Assembly (NCBI RefSeq): GCF_037646705.1
Contig: NZ_JBBHER010000004.1
Location: forward strand, 124,001-188,000
Length of the DNA: 64,000 bases
Reading direction: 5' to 3'
Origin: Pikeienuella litoralis
GTDB taxonomy: Bacteria; Pseudomonadota; Alphaproteobacteria; Rhodobacterales; Rhodobacteraceae
In this document: piece by piece, positions 49,771 to 59,088 of the stretch
How the letters are laid out: each line of letters starts with the position of its first letter
Position numbering within the stretch: position 1 is the stretch's first letter
The notes under the pieces: generated by a model
The model's input: the letters and a program-made list of their open reading frames with translations, nothing else
Databases searched by the model: none
Told to the model about the DNA's origin: nothing
Position numbers and translations under genes: made by a program

Positions 49771-50056
49771 CATCGCAAGACGCGGGAAAGTCCGACGGCG
49801 AAGATGGGCGACGGCTTCAATATCGCCGAGCGTCGCTCACAGGCCCATCAGAGCGGCGGCCTGACCAGCCGCGCGCCGAGGGGCGGCGCCGCGGAGTTCG
49901 GCTGCGATGACCCCAGAGATGAAACGGCCGGCCGGCGCAGTGGGCAAGCCGGCGATCGCAGCCATCGACAGGCTGGGCGTCAGGATGATCGAGGGGGCGA
50001 CGCAAGCCCGAACGCCCCGCCCCGCCCGTCCGGCGCCGAAAGCGACCCGCGCCCGG
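49771..50056. other. Non-coding stretch between the TRAP terminator and fghA
   Basis: These 286 bases lie between the terminator and the 3' end of convergent fghA. No gene, repeat or structure could be supported. Confidence 0.5.
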
Positions 50057-50896
50057 TTACGCGCTCAGGTGCTTTGCGTGGAACCGCAGGTGGTCGTCGA
50101 TAAAGCTGGCGATGAAATAATAGCTGTGATCATAGCCTTCGCGGCGGTTCAGCTGCAACGGATAGCCCTTCGCCTTCGCGGCCGCCTCAAGCGCCTCCGG
50201 CTTCAACTGCTCATCGAGGAAGGCGTCGGCCTCGCCCTGGTCCACCAGGGCCGGAACGCCCCCCGCGGCGGCGCGCATCAGCAGGCTCGCGTCGTAATCG
50301 GCCCAGGTCGCGGCATCTTCGCCCAGATAGGCGGTGAAGGCCTTCTGGCCCCAGGGGCAATCGACCGGATTGGCGATCGGGCTGAAGGCCGAGACGGACC
50401 TGAACCGCTCGGGATTGCGCAAAGCCAGAACAAGCGCGCCGTGCCCGCCCATCGAATGCCCGAAGACAGACCGCTTGTCGCTGACCGGAAAGGCGTCTTC
50501 GATCACCTTGGGCAACTCGTTCAACACGTAGTCATACATATGAAAATGGCGGCTCCACGGCGGCTGGGTGGCGTTGACATAGAACCCCGCGCCTTGCCCG
50601 AGGTCATACCCATCGTCATCCGCCACATCCGCGCCGCGCGGACTGGTGTCGGGGGCGACAAGCGCGACGCCGAGCTCCGCGGCCATACGCTGGGCGCCGG
50701 CTTTCTGGATGAAATTCTCCTCCGTGCAGGTCAGCCCGGAGAGCCAGTAGAGCACCGGCGCTCTTCGTCCGTCCGCAGCCTGCGGCGGCAGATAGATCGC
50801 GAACCGCATGTCGCAGTTCAACGTGGACGAATGATGGGTGTAGCGCCGGGTCCAGCCGCCAAAACTCTTGTTATCGCTCAACATTTCCAATGCCAT
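50057..50896 (-). CDS. fghA: S-formylglutathione hydrolase
   Basis: FghA hydrolyses S-formylglutathione to formate and glutathione in formaldehyde detoxification. The 279-residue alpha/beta-hydrolase (esterase D family) has the oxyanion segment WLSGLTCTEENF, nucleophile Ser148 in FGHSMGGHGA, an Asp in VDQGEADAFL, and His in YDHSYYFI. ATG 50896 follows AAAGGCGCCGT. The glutathione-dependent formaldehyde dehydrogenase gene that commonly accompanies it is not adjacent. Confidence 0.95.
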   Translation of the reverse strand: MALEMLSDNKSFGGWTRRYTHHSSTLNCDMRFAIYLPPQAADGRRAPVLYWLSGLTCTEENFIQKAGAQRMAAELGVALVAPDTSPRGADVADDDGYDLGQGAGFYVNATQPPWSRHFHMYDYVLNELPKVIEDAFPVSDKRSVFGHSMGGHGALVLALRNPERFRSVSAFSPIANPVDCPWGQKAFTAYLGEDAATWADYDASLLMRAAAGGVPALVDQGEADAFLDEQLKPEALEAAAKAKGYPLQLNRREGYDHSYYFIASFIDDHLRFHAKHLSA

Positions 50897-51079
50897 ACGG
50901 CGCCTTTCACTCAAATATCGCGGCCGCGCCGCAATCGGAGAACCCATTCTATCGGATCGCCCGCAGAAGTGGATAGCGCCGCGAACGTGTCAATGGCGCG
51001 GCGAGATCCGTCTCTCCGCCGCGCGAGGCGCTCCAGCCCTTCGCAATACTGGCTGCGCGGCGGACCATGAACGCCCGTC

Positions 51080-51139
51080 AACCGCGCGCGGCGCCGGTGG
51101 GTCCGCTGTAACCGCGCGCGGCGCCGGTGGGTCCGCTGT
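51080..51139. repeat. Two exact tandem copies of a 30-bp unit
   Basis: The 30 bases at 51080-51109 are repeated without change at 51110-51139. Each unit contains GCGCGCGGCGCCGG and ends in GGTCCGCTGT. The array lies in the fghA-nosR spacer, 184 bp after the fghA start codon and about 90 bp before the FNR-type site. It may be a simple slippage duplication or a repeated protein site. Confidence 0.75.
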
Positions 51140-51188
51140 GGCGACGCTCCACTAAGAACCTGACGGGGAACGTAAAATTCGTCCTACG

Positions 51189-51205
51189 AATGAGAACGTC
51201 TCATT
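51189..51205. promoter_or_regulatory. Inverted repeat upstream of nosR
   Basis: AATGAGA-ACG-TCTCATT, perfect 7-bp arms with a 3-base centre, about 23 bp upstream of the FNR-type site. The symmetry and position suggest a second regulator binding site for the nos operon. No family consensus was recognised. Confidence 0.5.
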
Positions 51206-51227
51206 TATCCAAATCGATCCGCGCAGA

Positions 51228-51241
51228 TTGACAAATGTAAA
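51228..51241 (+). promoter_or_regulatory. FNR/NnrR-type binding site of the nos operon
   Basis: TTGACAAATGTAAA matches the FNR/Crp-family denitrification consensus TTGAC-N4-GTCAA with one mismatch. It is centred about 148 bp before the nosR start. A TTTATG at 51269-51274 could be the -10 element of a class II promoter spaced about 41-45 bp from the site centre. This implies control by oxygen and/or nitric oxide. Confidence 0.6.
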
Positions 51242-51381
51242 GTGGTCTATGGGCCGCACGAAGGAAGATTTATGACGTCCAGTTAATCTGGCACGATATT
51301 ACCCTGAAACGGAGGACTACTCGACGAGATGGGATCGACCTGAATCGTCCGACGTTCAAAGAGACAGAACTGGAGCCCGAC

Positions 51382-53676
51382 TTGATCGAATTCAACGTCC
51401 AGACGCTCCAAAAGTTCAATATTCGGCAATCGGGCGCCGATGCCGGTCGACCTTGGCCGGCGTCGCCGGAGGCGACCTTTGCCGACGTCCGAAAAGCCGC
51501 GCTCGCCCTGGTCCGCGCGCTGGCGATCCTGATCCTGATCGCGACGCCTTTGCGCGCATCGGAACTCGGCCGCTTCCTGTCGACAATCGATCCGGCCGAC
51601 CTGATGGACGGCGCGACCGCGTTCGGACCGGTAGGCGCGGATACGCCGACGGCGCCGGTCCTCGCGGGGTCGAAAACCATCGGCTACGCCTTTCTGACGT
51701 CTGATTTCGTCGGCACCACAGGGTATTCCGGCAAGCCGATTCATGTTGTCGCCGCGATGACCCCCGACGCGGTTCTGACCGGCGCGAAGCTGGTGGAGCA
51801 TTCCGAACCCATCGTGCTGATCGGCATCCCCGAGGCCAAGGTCCGCGCGTTGATCGACGGCTATGTCGGCCTCGATCTGAAGGCGGAGGCGGCCGCCGGC
51901 GGGGGATCGCATGATCTCGACATCATCTCGGGCGCCACGGTGACGGTGATGGTCATCGACGATTCCCTGACCCGGTCGGGGATCAAGGTCGCGCGGCTGC
52001 TGGGTCTCGGCGGGCTCGCCCCCGCGGTTGCGGCGGGGCCGCGCCGCCAGCTCGACCTGTCCGTGGAGGCCGGCCGAAGCTGGGACAGCCTGACCGGGGA
52101 CGGCTCCGTGCGGCGCCTCCTGTTGAGCGTGGGAGAGGTGAACGCCGCCTTCGACGCGACCGGCGACAAGCGGGCCATGGCCCGCCCCGAAAAGGGCGCG
52201 CCGGAAGACGAATTCATCGACCTCAACCTGGCGGTTGTCAGCGTCCCCGCGATCGGCGAGAGCTTGCTGGGCGACGCCGAATACGCCAACCTCGCCGCCT
52301 GGCTGAACGACGGCGAACAGGCGATCGTCATCGCCGCGCGCGGCCGCTATTCCTTCAAGGGATCGGGCTATGTGCGCGGCGGCATCTTTGACCGCATCCA
52401 TCTGATCCAGGGCGATCAGTCGGTCCGTTTCTTCGACAAGCAGCATCGCCGGCTGGGCGGGCTCGCCACACCGGACTCGCCGGACTTTCAGGAAGTCGAC
52501 CTGTTCAAGATCCCTGCGGACGCCGGGTTCGACGCAACCGAGCCGTTCAGGCTGCAGCTTCTGGTTCAACGGAGCGTCGGCGCCGTCGACAAGAGCTTTC
52601 TGACTTTCGATCTCGACTATCGGCTGCCTGAAACCTATCTCGCGCCGGTCGTCGCGGCCCCCGCCTCGACAGACAGCGGCGCCGCCGCCGAGGACGGGAG
52701 CGAAGCCGCCGCCAAGCGCGCGCTCTGGCAACGGATATGGCGGGACCGCGCCGTCGAAATCGCCATTCTGGTCGTGATGCTCGGCGTCCTGACGCTGACG
52801 TTCTTCTTCCAGTTCCACGTCACCGTGAACGAGCGGCGGTTCTACTGGTTCCGCATGGGGTTCCTGACGATGACCTTGGTGTTCATCGGTTGGTACGCCA
52901 ATGCGCAGCTTTCCGTGGTCAACCTCATCGCGCTCGGAGCGGCGATGCGCAGCGGCTTCACCTGGGACGCCTTCCTGCTCGACCCGCTGGTGTTCATCCA
53001 ATGGTTCGCCGTCGCCGCTTCGCTGATCTTTTGGGGGCGCGGCGCCTATTGCGGCTGGTTGTGCCCCTTCGGCGCCTTGCAGGAGTTGAGCAACCAGATC
53101 GGCCGCGCCCTGCGCCTGCCGCAATGGACTGTGCCCTGGGGCCTTCACGAACGGCTCTGGCCGCTCAAGTACATGCTCTTTCTCGGGCTGTTCGGCGTTT
53201 CGCTCTATTCGGTGCCGCTGTCCGAGAAGCTCGCCGAGGTGGAGCCGTTCAAGACCGCGATCATTCTCAATTTCGTGCGCGACTGGCCGTTCGTGGTCTA
53301 CGCTGGAGTCATTCTGTTGACCGGCCTGTTCGTTGAGCGGTTTTATTGTCGGTACCTTTGCCCGCTCGGCGCCGGCCTCGCCATTCCGGCGCGGATCCGC
53401 ATGTTCGACTGGCTGCGCCGCTACAAGGAATGCGGCAATCCCTGCCAGGTCTGCGCCATTGAATGTCCGGTGCAGGCGATCCACCCGACGGGCGAGATCA
53501 ACCCCAACGAGTGTATCGAATGTCTGCACTGCCAGATGCTCTATCAGTCCGAGGACAGATGCCCGGTGGTGATCAAGAAGCTCAAGCGGCGCGCCAGGGA
53601 TCAGGTGTCCGCGGCCGCGAACAAGGCTGCGATGGAGCGCATGCTTTCCAAGGACCCGAAACCGAAGGAGATCTGA
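51382..53676 (+). CDS. nosR: NosR: flavoprotein electron donor / regulator for nitrous oxide reduction
   Basis: A 764-residue polytopic protein that passes electrons to NosZ and supports nos expression. An N-terminal hydrophobic leader (about 40-58) precedes a periplasmic FMN-binding domain with the flavinylation motif DIISGAT (Thr186). Membrane helices follow, with CxxxCP motifs GAYCGWLCPFGA and CRYLCPLGAG. The cytoplasmic end has two ferredoxin-like clusters (CGNPCQVCAIECP; CIECLHCQ...CP). No ATG or GTG fits; the TTG at 51382 has TGGAGCCCGAC upstream. nosZ starts 1 bp after the stop. NosX is the likely flavin transferase. Confidence 0.94.
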   Translation: MIEFNVQTLQKFNIRQSGADAGRPWPASPEATFADVRKAALALVRALAILILIATPLRASELGRFLSTIDPADLMDGATAFGPVGADTPTAPVLAGSKTIGYAFLTSDFVGTTGYSGKPIHVVAAMTPDAVLTGAKLVEHSEPIVLIGIPEAKVRALIDGYVGLDLKAEAAAGGGSHDLDIISGATVTVMVIDDSLTRSGIKVARLLGLGGLAPAVAAGPRRQLDLSVEAGRSWDSLTGDGSVRRLLLSVGEVNAAFDATGDKRAMARPEKGAPEDEFIDLNLAVVSVPAIGESLLGDAEYANLAAWLNDGEQAIVIAARGRYSFKGSGYVRGGIFDRIHLIQGDQSVRFFDKQHRRLGGLATPDSPDFQEVDLFKIPADAGFDATEPFRLQLLVQRSVGAVDKSFLTFDLDYRLPETYLAPVVAAPASTDSGAAAEDGSEAAAKRALWQRIWRDRAVEIAILVVMLGVLTLTFFFQFHVTVNERRFYWFRMGFLTMTLVFIGWYANAQLSVVNLIALGAAMRSGFTWDAFLLDPLVFIQWFAVAASLIFWGRGAYCGWLCPFGALQELSNQIGRALRLPQWTVPWGLHERLWPLKYMLFLGLFGVSLYSVPLSEKLAEVEPFKTAIILNFVRDWPFVVYAGVILLTGLFVERFYCRYLCPLGAGLAIPARIRMFDWLRRYKECGNPCQVCAIECPVQAIHPTGEINPNECIECLHCQMLYQSEDRCPVVIKKLKRRARDQVSAAANKAAMERMLSKDPKPKEI

Positions 53677-53677
53677 C

Positions 53678-55594
53678 ATGACCGCCGACAAGGAAGAGCA
53701 GTCGCTGACGCGCCGACGCATGCTCGGCGCGAGCGCCACGGGGGCCGCCCTGGCCACGACCGGCGCGGGCGCCGCGTGGTTCAACGCCAGCGCCGCAAAG
53801 GCTCAGGGCGCGACGCCAAAATACGAACTCTCGCCGGGCGAGCTGGACGAATATTATGGGTTCTGGTCTTCGGGTCAGGCTGGCGAGATGCGGATCCTTG
53901 GCTTCCCGTCCATGCGTGAGCTTGTGCGGGTGCCGGTGTTCAACCGGTGCTCCGCGACCGGATGGGGCCAGACCAATGAATCGCTCAAGATCCTGACCGA
54001 GGGTCTGTTGCCAGAAACCCGCGAATTTCTGGCGAAGAAGGGCATGAAGACCTACGACAACGGGGATCTGCATCATCCGCACATGTCGTTCACCGACGGC
54101 ACCTATGACGGGCGCTATCTGTTCATGAACGACAAGGCCAACAGCCGGGTCGCTCGTGTGCGCTGCGATGTGATGAAATGCGACAAGATCATCGAAATTC
54201 CCAACGCGCATGCGATCCACGGCCTCCGCCCGCAGCGGTTCCCGCGCACCGGCTATGTGTTCGCGAATGGCGAGGACGAGACGCCGATGGTCAACGACGG
54301 CGAGATTCTGGATGAGCCGGATAAATACGTCAATTTCTTCACCGCGATCGACGGCGACGAGATGAAGGTTTCCTGGCAGGTCATGGTTTCGGGCAACCTT
54401 GACAACACGGACGCGGATTATCAGGGGAAATACGCCTTCTCGACCTCGTACAACTCGGAAATGGGCATGAACCTGGCCGAGATGACCGAGAACGAGATGG
54501 ACCATGTCGTCGTTTTCAACATCAAGGAGATTGAAAAGGGCGTAAAGAGCGGCGACGTCCGGATGCTGAACGGCGTGCCCGTCATCGACGGACGCAAGGG
54601 CCAGAACAAGAAGTACACGCGCTACATCCCCATCCCGAACAGTCCGCATGGGTGCAACGCCGCCCCGGACGGCAATTACATCGTGATCAACGGCAAGCTG
54701 TCGCCAACCTGTTCGGTGATCGATGTGCGCAAGCTCGACGCCCTGTTCGACAGCGACGCGGATCCGCGCTCCTGCATCGTGGCGGAGCCGCAACTGGGTC
54801 TCGGACCGCTTCACACCGCCTTCGACGGCAAGGGCTTCGCCTATACGACGCTGTTCATCGACAGCCAGGTCGTGAAGTGGAGTATCGAGAAAGCCGTCCA
54901 AGCCTATACTGACGAGGATATCGATCCCATCGTCTCCAAGGTCGATGTGCACTATCAGCCGGGCCACAACCACACCACGATGGGCGAGACCAAGGACGCG
55001 GACGGCAAATGGCTGATCTCTCTCAACAAATTCTCGAAGGACCGATTCCTGAACGTGGGGCCTCTGAAGCCCGAGAACGAGCAGCTCATCGACATCTCGT
55101 CGGATGACATGAAGGTGGTTCATGACGGCCCGGCCTTTGCGGAGCCGCATGACGTCGTGCTTGTGCGCAGCGACATCGTGAACCCGGTCAGCATCTGGGA
55201 CCGCGAAGATCCGATGTGGGAGGAAGCCCGCAAGCAGGCGGAAGCGGATGGCGTCTATCTGGAAGACGGCGCGGACGAGCCGATCCGGGACGGGAACAAG
55301 GTGCGGGTCTACATGTATTCCGTCGCCCCGACGTTCAGCCTGGAGAAGTTCACCGTCAAGCAGGGCGACGAGGTGACGATCTATGTGACCAATATCGACG
55401 ATGTCGAGGATCTGACCCACGGCTTCACGCTGAACAATTACGGCGTCGCGATGGAGATCGGGCCGCAGGCCACCGCCTCGGTCACATTCACCGCCGATCG
55501 GCCGGGCGTGCACTGGTACTATTGCCAGTGGTTCTGCCACGCTCTGCACATGGAGATGCGCGGGCGGATGCTGGTCGAGCCGGCGGGCGTCTGA
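53678..55594 (+). CDS. nosZ: Nitrous oxide reductase (clade I, Tat-exported)
   Basis: NosZ reduces N2O to N2 in the periplasm. The 638-residue precursor has a Tat leader (LTRRRMLGASATG, about 10-43), which defines clade I. The seven-bladed propeller carries the CuZ histidines (DLHHPHMSF, AHAIHG, SPHGCN, LGPLHTAF, GHNHTTMG, FAEPHD). The C-terminal cupredoxin has the CuA ligands in CQWFCHALHMEM. All parts are intact and the length is typical. It is followed by nosD after 3 bp. Regulation is through the FNR-type site before nosR. Confidence 0.97.
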   Translation: MTADKEEQSLTRRRMLGASATGAALATTGAGAAWFNASAAKAQGATPKYELSPGELDEYYGFWSSGQAGEMRILGFPSMRELVRVPVFNRCSATGWGQTNESLKILTEGLLPETREFLAKKGMKTYDNGDLHHPHMSFTDGTYDGRYLFMNDKANSRVARVRCDVMKCDKIIEIPNAHAIHGLRPQRFPRTGYVFANGEDETPMVNDGEILDEPDKYVNFFTAIDGDEMKVSWQVMVSGNLDNTDADYQGKYAFSTSYNSEMGMNLAEMTENEMDHVVVFNIKEIEKGVKSGDVRMLNGVPVIDGRKGQNKKYTRYIPIPNSPHGCNAAPDGNYIVINGKLSPTCSVIDVRKLDALFDSDADPRSCIVAEPQLGLGPLHTAFDGKGFAYTTLFIDSQVVKWSIEKAVQAYTDEDIDPIVSKVDVHYQPGHNHTTMGETKDADGKWLISLNKFSKDRFLNVGPLKPENEQLIDISSDDMKVVHDGPAFAEPHDVVLVRSDIVNPVSIWDREDPMWEEARKQAEADGVYLEDGADEPIRDGNKVRVYMYSVAPTFSLEKFTVKQGDEVTIYVTNIDDVEDLTHGFTLNNYGVAMEIGPQATASVTFTADRPGVHWYYCQWFCHALHMEMRGRMLVEPAGV

Positions 55595-55597
55595 GCG

Positions 55598-56875
55598 ATG
55601 CGCCTTCGCCTGGCCATTTGCGTTCTCTTCTCGCCGCCAGCCCTCGGCCTGGCGGCGGAGATCGACGTGCGGCCGGGCGATGGCGCCCTGTCGGCGGCAC
55701 TCGCCAAAGCCGCGGACGGAGACATCCTCCGTCTGCGGCCCGGCGTCTACCGCGACACCCTGGTTCTCGACCGGCCGGTGACGATCGACGGCGGCGGCGC
55801 GGCGACGCTGGAAAGCGCCGGAACCGGCAGCGCCGTGACGGTGACCGGGCCCGACGTGGTGGTCCGGGGGCTGACCATTCAGGGGTCGGGATCGTCGCAT
55901 GAGACCATCGATTCCGGCGTTCAGTTGACCAAGACCGCGGAACGCCCGGTCATTCGGGACAACACGCTGCTCGGCAATCTTTATGGCGTCGACATTCACG
56001 GCGCGAAGGACGCCCTGGTGTCGGGAAACACCATCCGCGGAAGGCGGGACCACCGGATGAACGACCGGGGCAACGGCGTCTATGTCTGGAATGCGCCGGG
56101 GGCCGTGGTCGAGAACAACGACATCATGTGGGGCCGCGACGGCATCTTCGTGAACACGTCGAAAAACAACATCTTTCGCAACAATATCTTTCGGGATCTG
56201 CGCTTTGCGGTGCATTACATGTACGCCAATCGCAGCGAGGTCTCCGGCAACGTCTCGATCGGCAACGACCTTGGCTACGCGATCATGTTCTCCGACCGGG
56301 TCAAGGTGACGGGAAATGTCTCGATCGGCGACGCCGAACACGGCGTCATGCTGAACTATGTGACGAAATCCGAGATCACCGGCAATCTGGTGCGCAACGG
56401 AGAGAACCGTTGCTTGTTCATGTATAACGCCCACCGCAACCATGTCGCCGGCAACCGCTTCGAAGGGTGCGGGATCGGCATCCACTTCACCGCCGGATCG
56501 GAGCGAAACGAGGTTAGCGAAAACGCCTTCATCGGCAACAGGACCCAGGTCAAGTATGTCTCGACGAAATGGGTCGAATGGTCGACCGAAGGTCGCGGCA
56601 ATTACTGGAGCGACTTCGCCGCCTATGACGTGAACGGCGACGGCGTCGCCGACGCGCCCTATCGGCCCAATGACAGCATGGATCACATCCTCTGGTCGCA
56701 ACCCGCGGCGAAGATGTTGTTGGGCTCGCCCGCCGTGCAGTTGGTGAAATGGTCGCAATCGGCGTTCCCGGCGCTGCTGCCCGGCGGCGTCGTGGATTCC
56801 CATCCGCTGATGCGGCCGGTCGAAATCGACGTTCCCGATCCGGGGCCCGATCCGGAGCATGATCATGCGGGATGA
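55598..56875 (+). CDS. nosD: NosD: periplasmic copper-site maturation protein
   Basis: A 425-residue periplasmic protein with a signal peptide (to about residue 19) and a right-handed beta-helix built of PbH1/CASH repeats (for example RDNTLLGNLYGVDIHGA, VSGNTIRG, NNIFRNNIF, VSGNVSIG). NosD works with the NosFY ABC complex to mature the CuZ centre of NosZ. The closing segment GRGNYWSDFAAYDVNGDGVAD is typical of the family. nosF overlaps its last 11 bp. Confidence 0.95.
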   Translation: MRLRLAICVLFSPPALGLAAEIDVRPGDGALSAALAKAADGDILRLRPGVYRDTLVLDRPVTIDGGGAATLESAGTGSAVTVTGPDVVVRGLTIQGSGSSHETIDSGVQLTKTAERPVIRDNTLLGNLYGVDIHGAKDALVSGNTIRGRRDHRMNDRGNGVYVWNAPGAVVENNDIMWGRDGIFVNTSKNNIFRNNIFRDLRFAVHYMYANRSEVSGNVSIGNDLGYAIMFSDRVKVTGNVSIGDAEHGVMLNYVTKSEITGNLVRNGENRCLFMYNAHRNHVAGNRFEGCGIGIHFTAGSERNEVSENAFIGNRTQVKYVSTKWVEWSTEGRGNYWSDFAAYDVNGDGVADAPYRPNDSMDHILWSQPAAKMLLGSPAVQLVKWSQSAFPALLPGGVVDSHPLMRPVEIDVPDPGPDPEHDHAG

Positions 56876-57764
56876 GGCGTTGCGGATCGAAGGCGTCGGC
56901 AAACGGCGCGGATCGCGGGCCGTCCTCAGCGATGTGTCGCTTCTGGTCCGTTCGGGCGAGCGGGTGGCGCTTCTGGGACATAACGGCGCCGGCAAATCGA
57001 CACTGATGAAAATCGCACTGGGGCTGACTCCGGCCAGCAGCGGAACCGTCGCCGTGGCCGGCGCCGCGCCCGGAACGATGGAGGCGCGCCGCGCCACCGC
57101 CTATCTCCCCGAGGCCGTCACATTTCACAAGGCGCTGACGGGGCGCGAACAATTGACGCTTTTCGCGCGGCTGGCGGGCGTCTCGAAAGGCGTCGTGGCT
57201 GCGTTGCTCGACCGCGTCGGCCTGACGGAGGCGGCCGACCGGAGGCTAGGAACCTATTCCAAGGGGATGCGGCAGCGGTTGGGAATGGCTCAGGTCCTTT
57301 TGGGAAAGCCGAAGGTCGTCCTGCTGGATGAGCCGACCAGCGGCCTCGATCCCACGTCCCGGCGAGAGCTTTACGCCATTATCGACGAACTCGCCGCGGG
57401 CGGCGCCGCCGTTCTGATCGCCAGCCATGCGTTGACCGAAGTCGAGGCGCGCGCCGAGCGGATCGCGATCATGAAGGACGGACGGCTGGTCGCCGACGAC
57501 ACGCTTCCGAATCTCTCGGAGCGCGCAGGCCTTCCGATCCGACTGCGCGTCACGGCCAGTAGCGGGGCCGCGGACCATGTCGCCGACATGCTTGGCGGGA
57601 CGCGTGTGAACGGGATGACGGTGGATCTCCAATGTCCGGCGAACGGAAAGATGGACAGGCTGAGACGGATCGTCGCGCTCGGAGACGCCGTTGCCGATTT
57701 CGATATCTCGCCGCCGAATCTCGAAGATCTCTACCGTCATTATTCGACGGAGGCGCCGCGATGA
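56865..57764 (+). CDS. nosF: NosF: ABC transporter ATP-binding protein
   Basis: The 299-residue ATPase that drives NosDFY in copper-sulfur delivery to NosZ. Walker A is GHNGAGKST, the ABC signature YSKGMRQRL, Walker B VVLLDEPTSGLD, and the switch His is in IASHALTE. ATG 56865 has GGAG at good spacing; an ATG two codons earlier is too close to it. It overlaps nosD upstream and nosY downstream (4 bp). Confidence 0.95.
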   Translation: MRDEALRIEGVGKRRGSRAVLSDVSLLVRSGERVALLGHNGAGKSTLMKIALGLTPASSGTVAVAGAAPGTMEARRATAYLPEAVTFHKALTGREQLTLFARLAGVSKGVVAALLDRVGLTEAADRRLGTYSKGMRQRLGMAQVLLGKPKVVLLDEPTSGLDPTSRRELYAIIDELAAGGAAVLIASHALTEVEARAERIAIMKDGRLVADDTLPNLSERAGLPIRLRVTASSGAADHVADMLGGTRVNGMTVDLQCPANGKMDRLRRIVALGDAVADFDISPPNLEDLYRHYSTEAPR

Positions 57765-58582
57765 TCGCCCGTGTTCTCGCAATCGCCGGAACGGAATTCC
57801 GAATTGCGTTGCGCAACCGTTGGGTGTTGACGGCGACGCTGATCATGGTGCTTTTCGCGCTCGCGCTCACCTTCGCGGGCAGCGCGCCCACCGGTGTGCT
57901 CGGCGTCGACATGCTGACGATCGCCGTCGCTTCGATGACCACGCTTTCGGTCTATCTCGCGCCGCTTCTCGCGCTGATGATCTCGTTCGACGGCATCGCC
58001 GGCGAAGCGGAGCGCGGCGGCCTCGCCCTGATCCTCTCCTATCCGGTTTCGCGCGCCGAGATCCTGCTGGGCAAGTTCAGCGCCCATCTTGCCGCGCTCG
58101 CGATTGCGATGGCTCTGGGGTTTGGCGCGGCCGGACTTGTCACGGCCGCCCTGGGGGGCGCGTCCGCTGAAAGCCTGATCGCGCTGTTGCGGCTCCTCCT
58201 GACCTCCATCCTGCTCGGCGCGGCGTTTCTCGCCCTCGGCTACGCTCTCTCCTCGCTATCGAGCAGCTCGACCGCGGCGGCGGGCCTGTCCGCGGGCGCC
58301 TGGCTGATCCTCGTCGTGCTCTTCGATCTTGGCCTGCTCGGCGCCGTCGTGCTCGATGATGGCGGCGTGTTCACGCAGCGCGTCTTCCCCTGGCTGATGA
58401 CCGCCAATCCCGCCGACGCGTTCCGGCTCTGGAACATCGCCGACGAGACTGTCGCGTTGGCGTCGGGATTGTCCGGCGCGGCGAGCGCCCTGCCGGCGTG
58501 GGCCGCGCCGCTCTCGCTGCTGGTCTGGCCGCCGCTCGGATTTCTTTTCGCGCGCTGGTGCTTTGGAAGGGTGGAGCCATGA
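57761..58582 (+). CDS. nosY: NosY: ABC transporter permease
   Basis: A 273-residue inner-membrane protein with about six hydrophobic helices, the ABC-2-type permease partner of NosF. It begins MIARVLAIAGTEFRIALRNRW, which is typical of NosY, and has the loop FDGIAGEAERGGLALILSYP. Its ATG overlaps the nosF stop by 4 bp and its stop overlaps nosL by 4 bp, so translation is chained. Confidence 0.95.
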   Translation: MIARVLAIAGTEFRIALRNRWVLTATLIMVLFALALTFAGSAPTGVLGVDMLTIAVASMTTLSVYLAPLLALMISFDGIAGEAERGGLALILSYPVSRAEILLGKFSAHLAALAIAMALGFGAAGLVTAALGGASAESLIALLRLLLTSILLGAAFLALGYALSSLSSSSTAAAGLSAGAWLILVVLFDLGLLGAVVLDDGGVFTQRVFPWLMTANPADAFRLWNIADETVALASGLSGAASALPAWAAPLSLLVWPPLGFLFARWCFGRVEP

Positions 58583-59088
58583 GGTGGATCGCGCTCATAG
58601 CGCTGCTGGCCGCGTGCGACCAGGAAGTGGCTGAGGCGCCCGCCCCGGTCGCCCTGACCGACGATGCGCTGGGGTATTTCTGCCAGATGCACATCGCCGG
58701 GCACGATGGCCCCAAGGGCCAGATACATCTTGCGAATTTCCCGCAGCCCCTGTTCTTCGCCCAGGTCCGCGATGTCGTCGCCTACCTGAAAGGGCCGGAG
58801 CGGGAGGCGGACATAACCGCGATCTATGTCAGCGACATGGGGTCGGCGCAAAGCTGGGCCCAGCCCGGCGACATGAACTGGACCGACGCGCGATCGGCCC
58901 TCTACGTTGTCGGCGCCGATGTCAGGGGCGGAATGGGGGCGCCTGAGATCGCGCCTTTCGCAACCAGGGAAAGCGCGCAGGCCTTTACGCGGCTTTATGG
59001 CGGAACGGTGATGACGCTCGATGAAATTCCGGACGATGCGGCTCTCGGCCCCGTCGATCTGGATCGCGTTCTGGAGGACCCCGCATGA
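58579..59088 (+). CDS. nosL: NosL: copper chaperone lipoprotein
   Basis: A 169-residue lipoprotein with lipobox Cys13 (LLAAC) that binds Cu(I) and hands it to NosD for NosZ maturation. The copper-site Cys/Met pair is in YFCQMHIAGHDGPKGQ (Cys35, Met37). The later block AIYVSDMGSAQSW and the closing GGTVMTLDEIPDDA are family features. It overlaps nosY and nosX by 4 bp each. Confidence 0.94.
   Translation: MRWIALIALLAACDQEVAEAPAPVALTDDALGYFCQMHIAGHDGPKGQIHLANFPQPLFFAQVRDVVAYLKGPEREADITAIYVSDMGSAQSWAQPGDMNWTDARSALYVVGADVRGGMGAPEIAPFATRESAQAFTRLYGGTVMTLDEIPDDAALGPVDLDRVLEDPA

Noticed and set aside
53582..57097. A 1171-residue open frame on the minus strand, antisense to nosZ and nosD
   Set aside because: Same cause: the sense strand encodes intact NosZ and NosD, and the antisense product has no recognisable fold or ribosome site.
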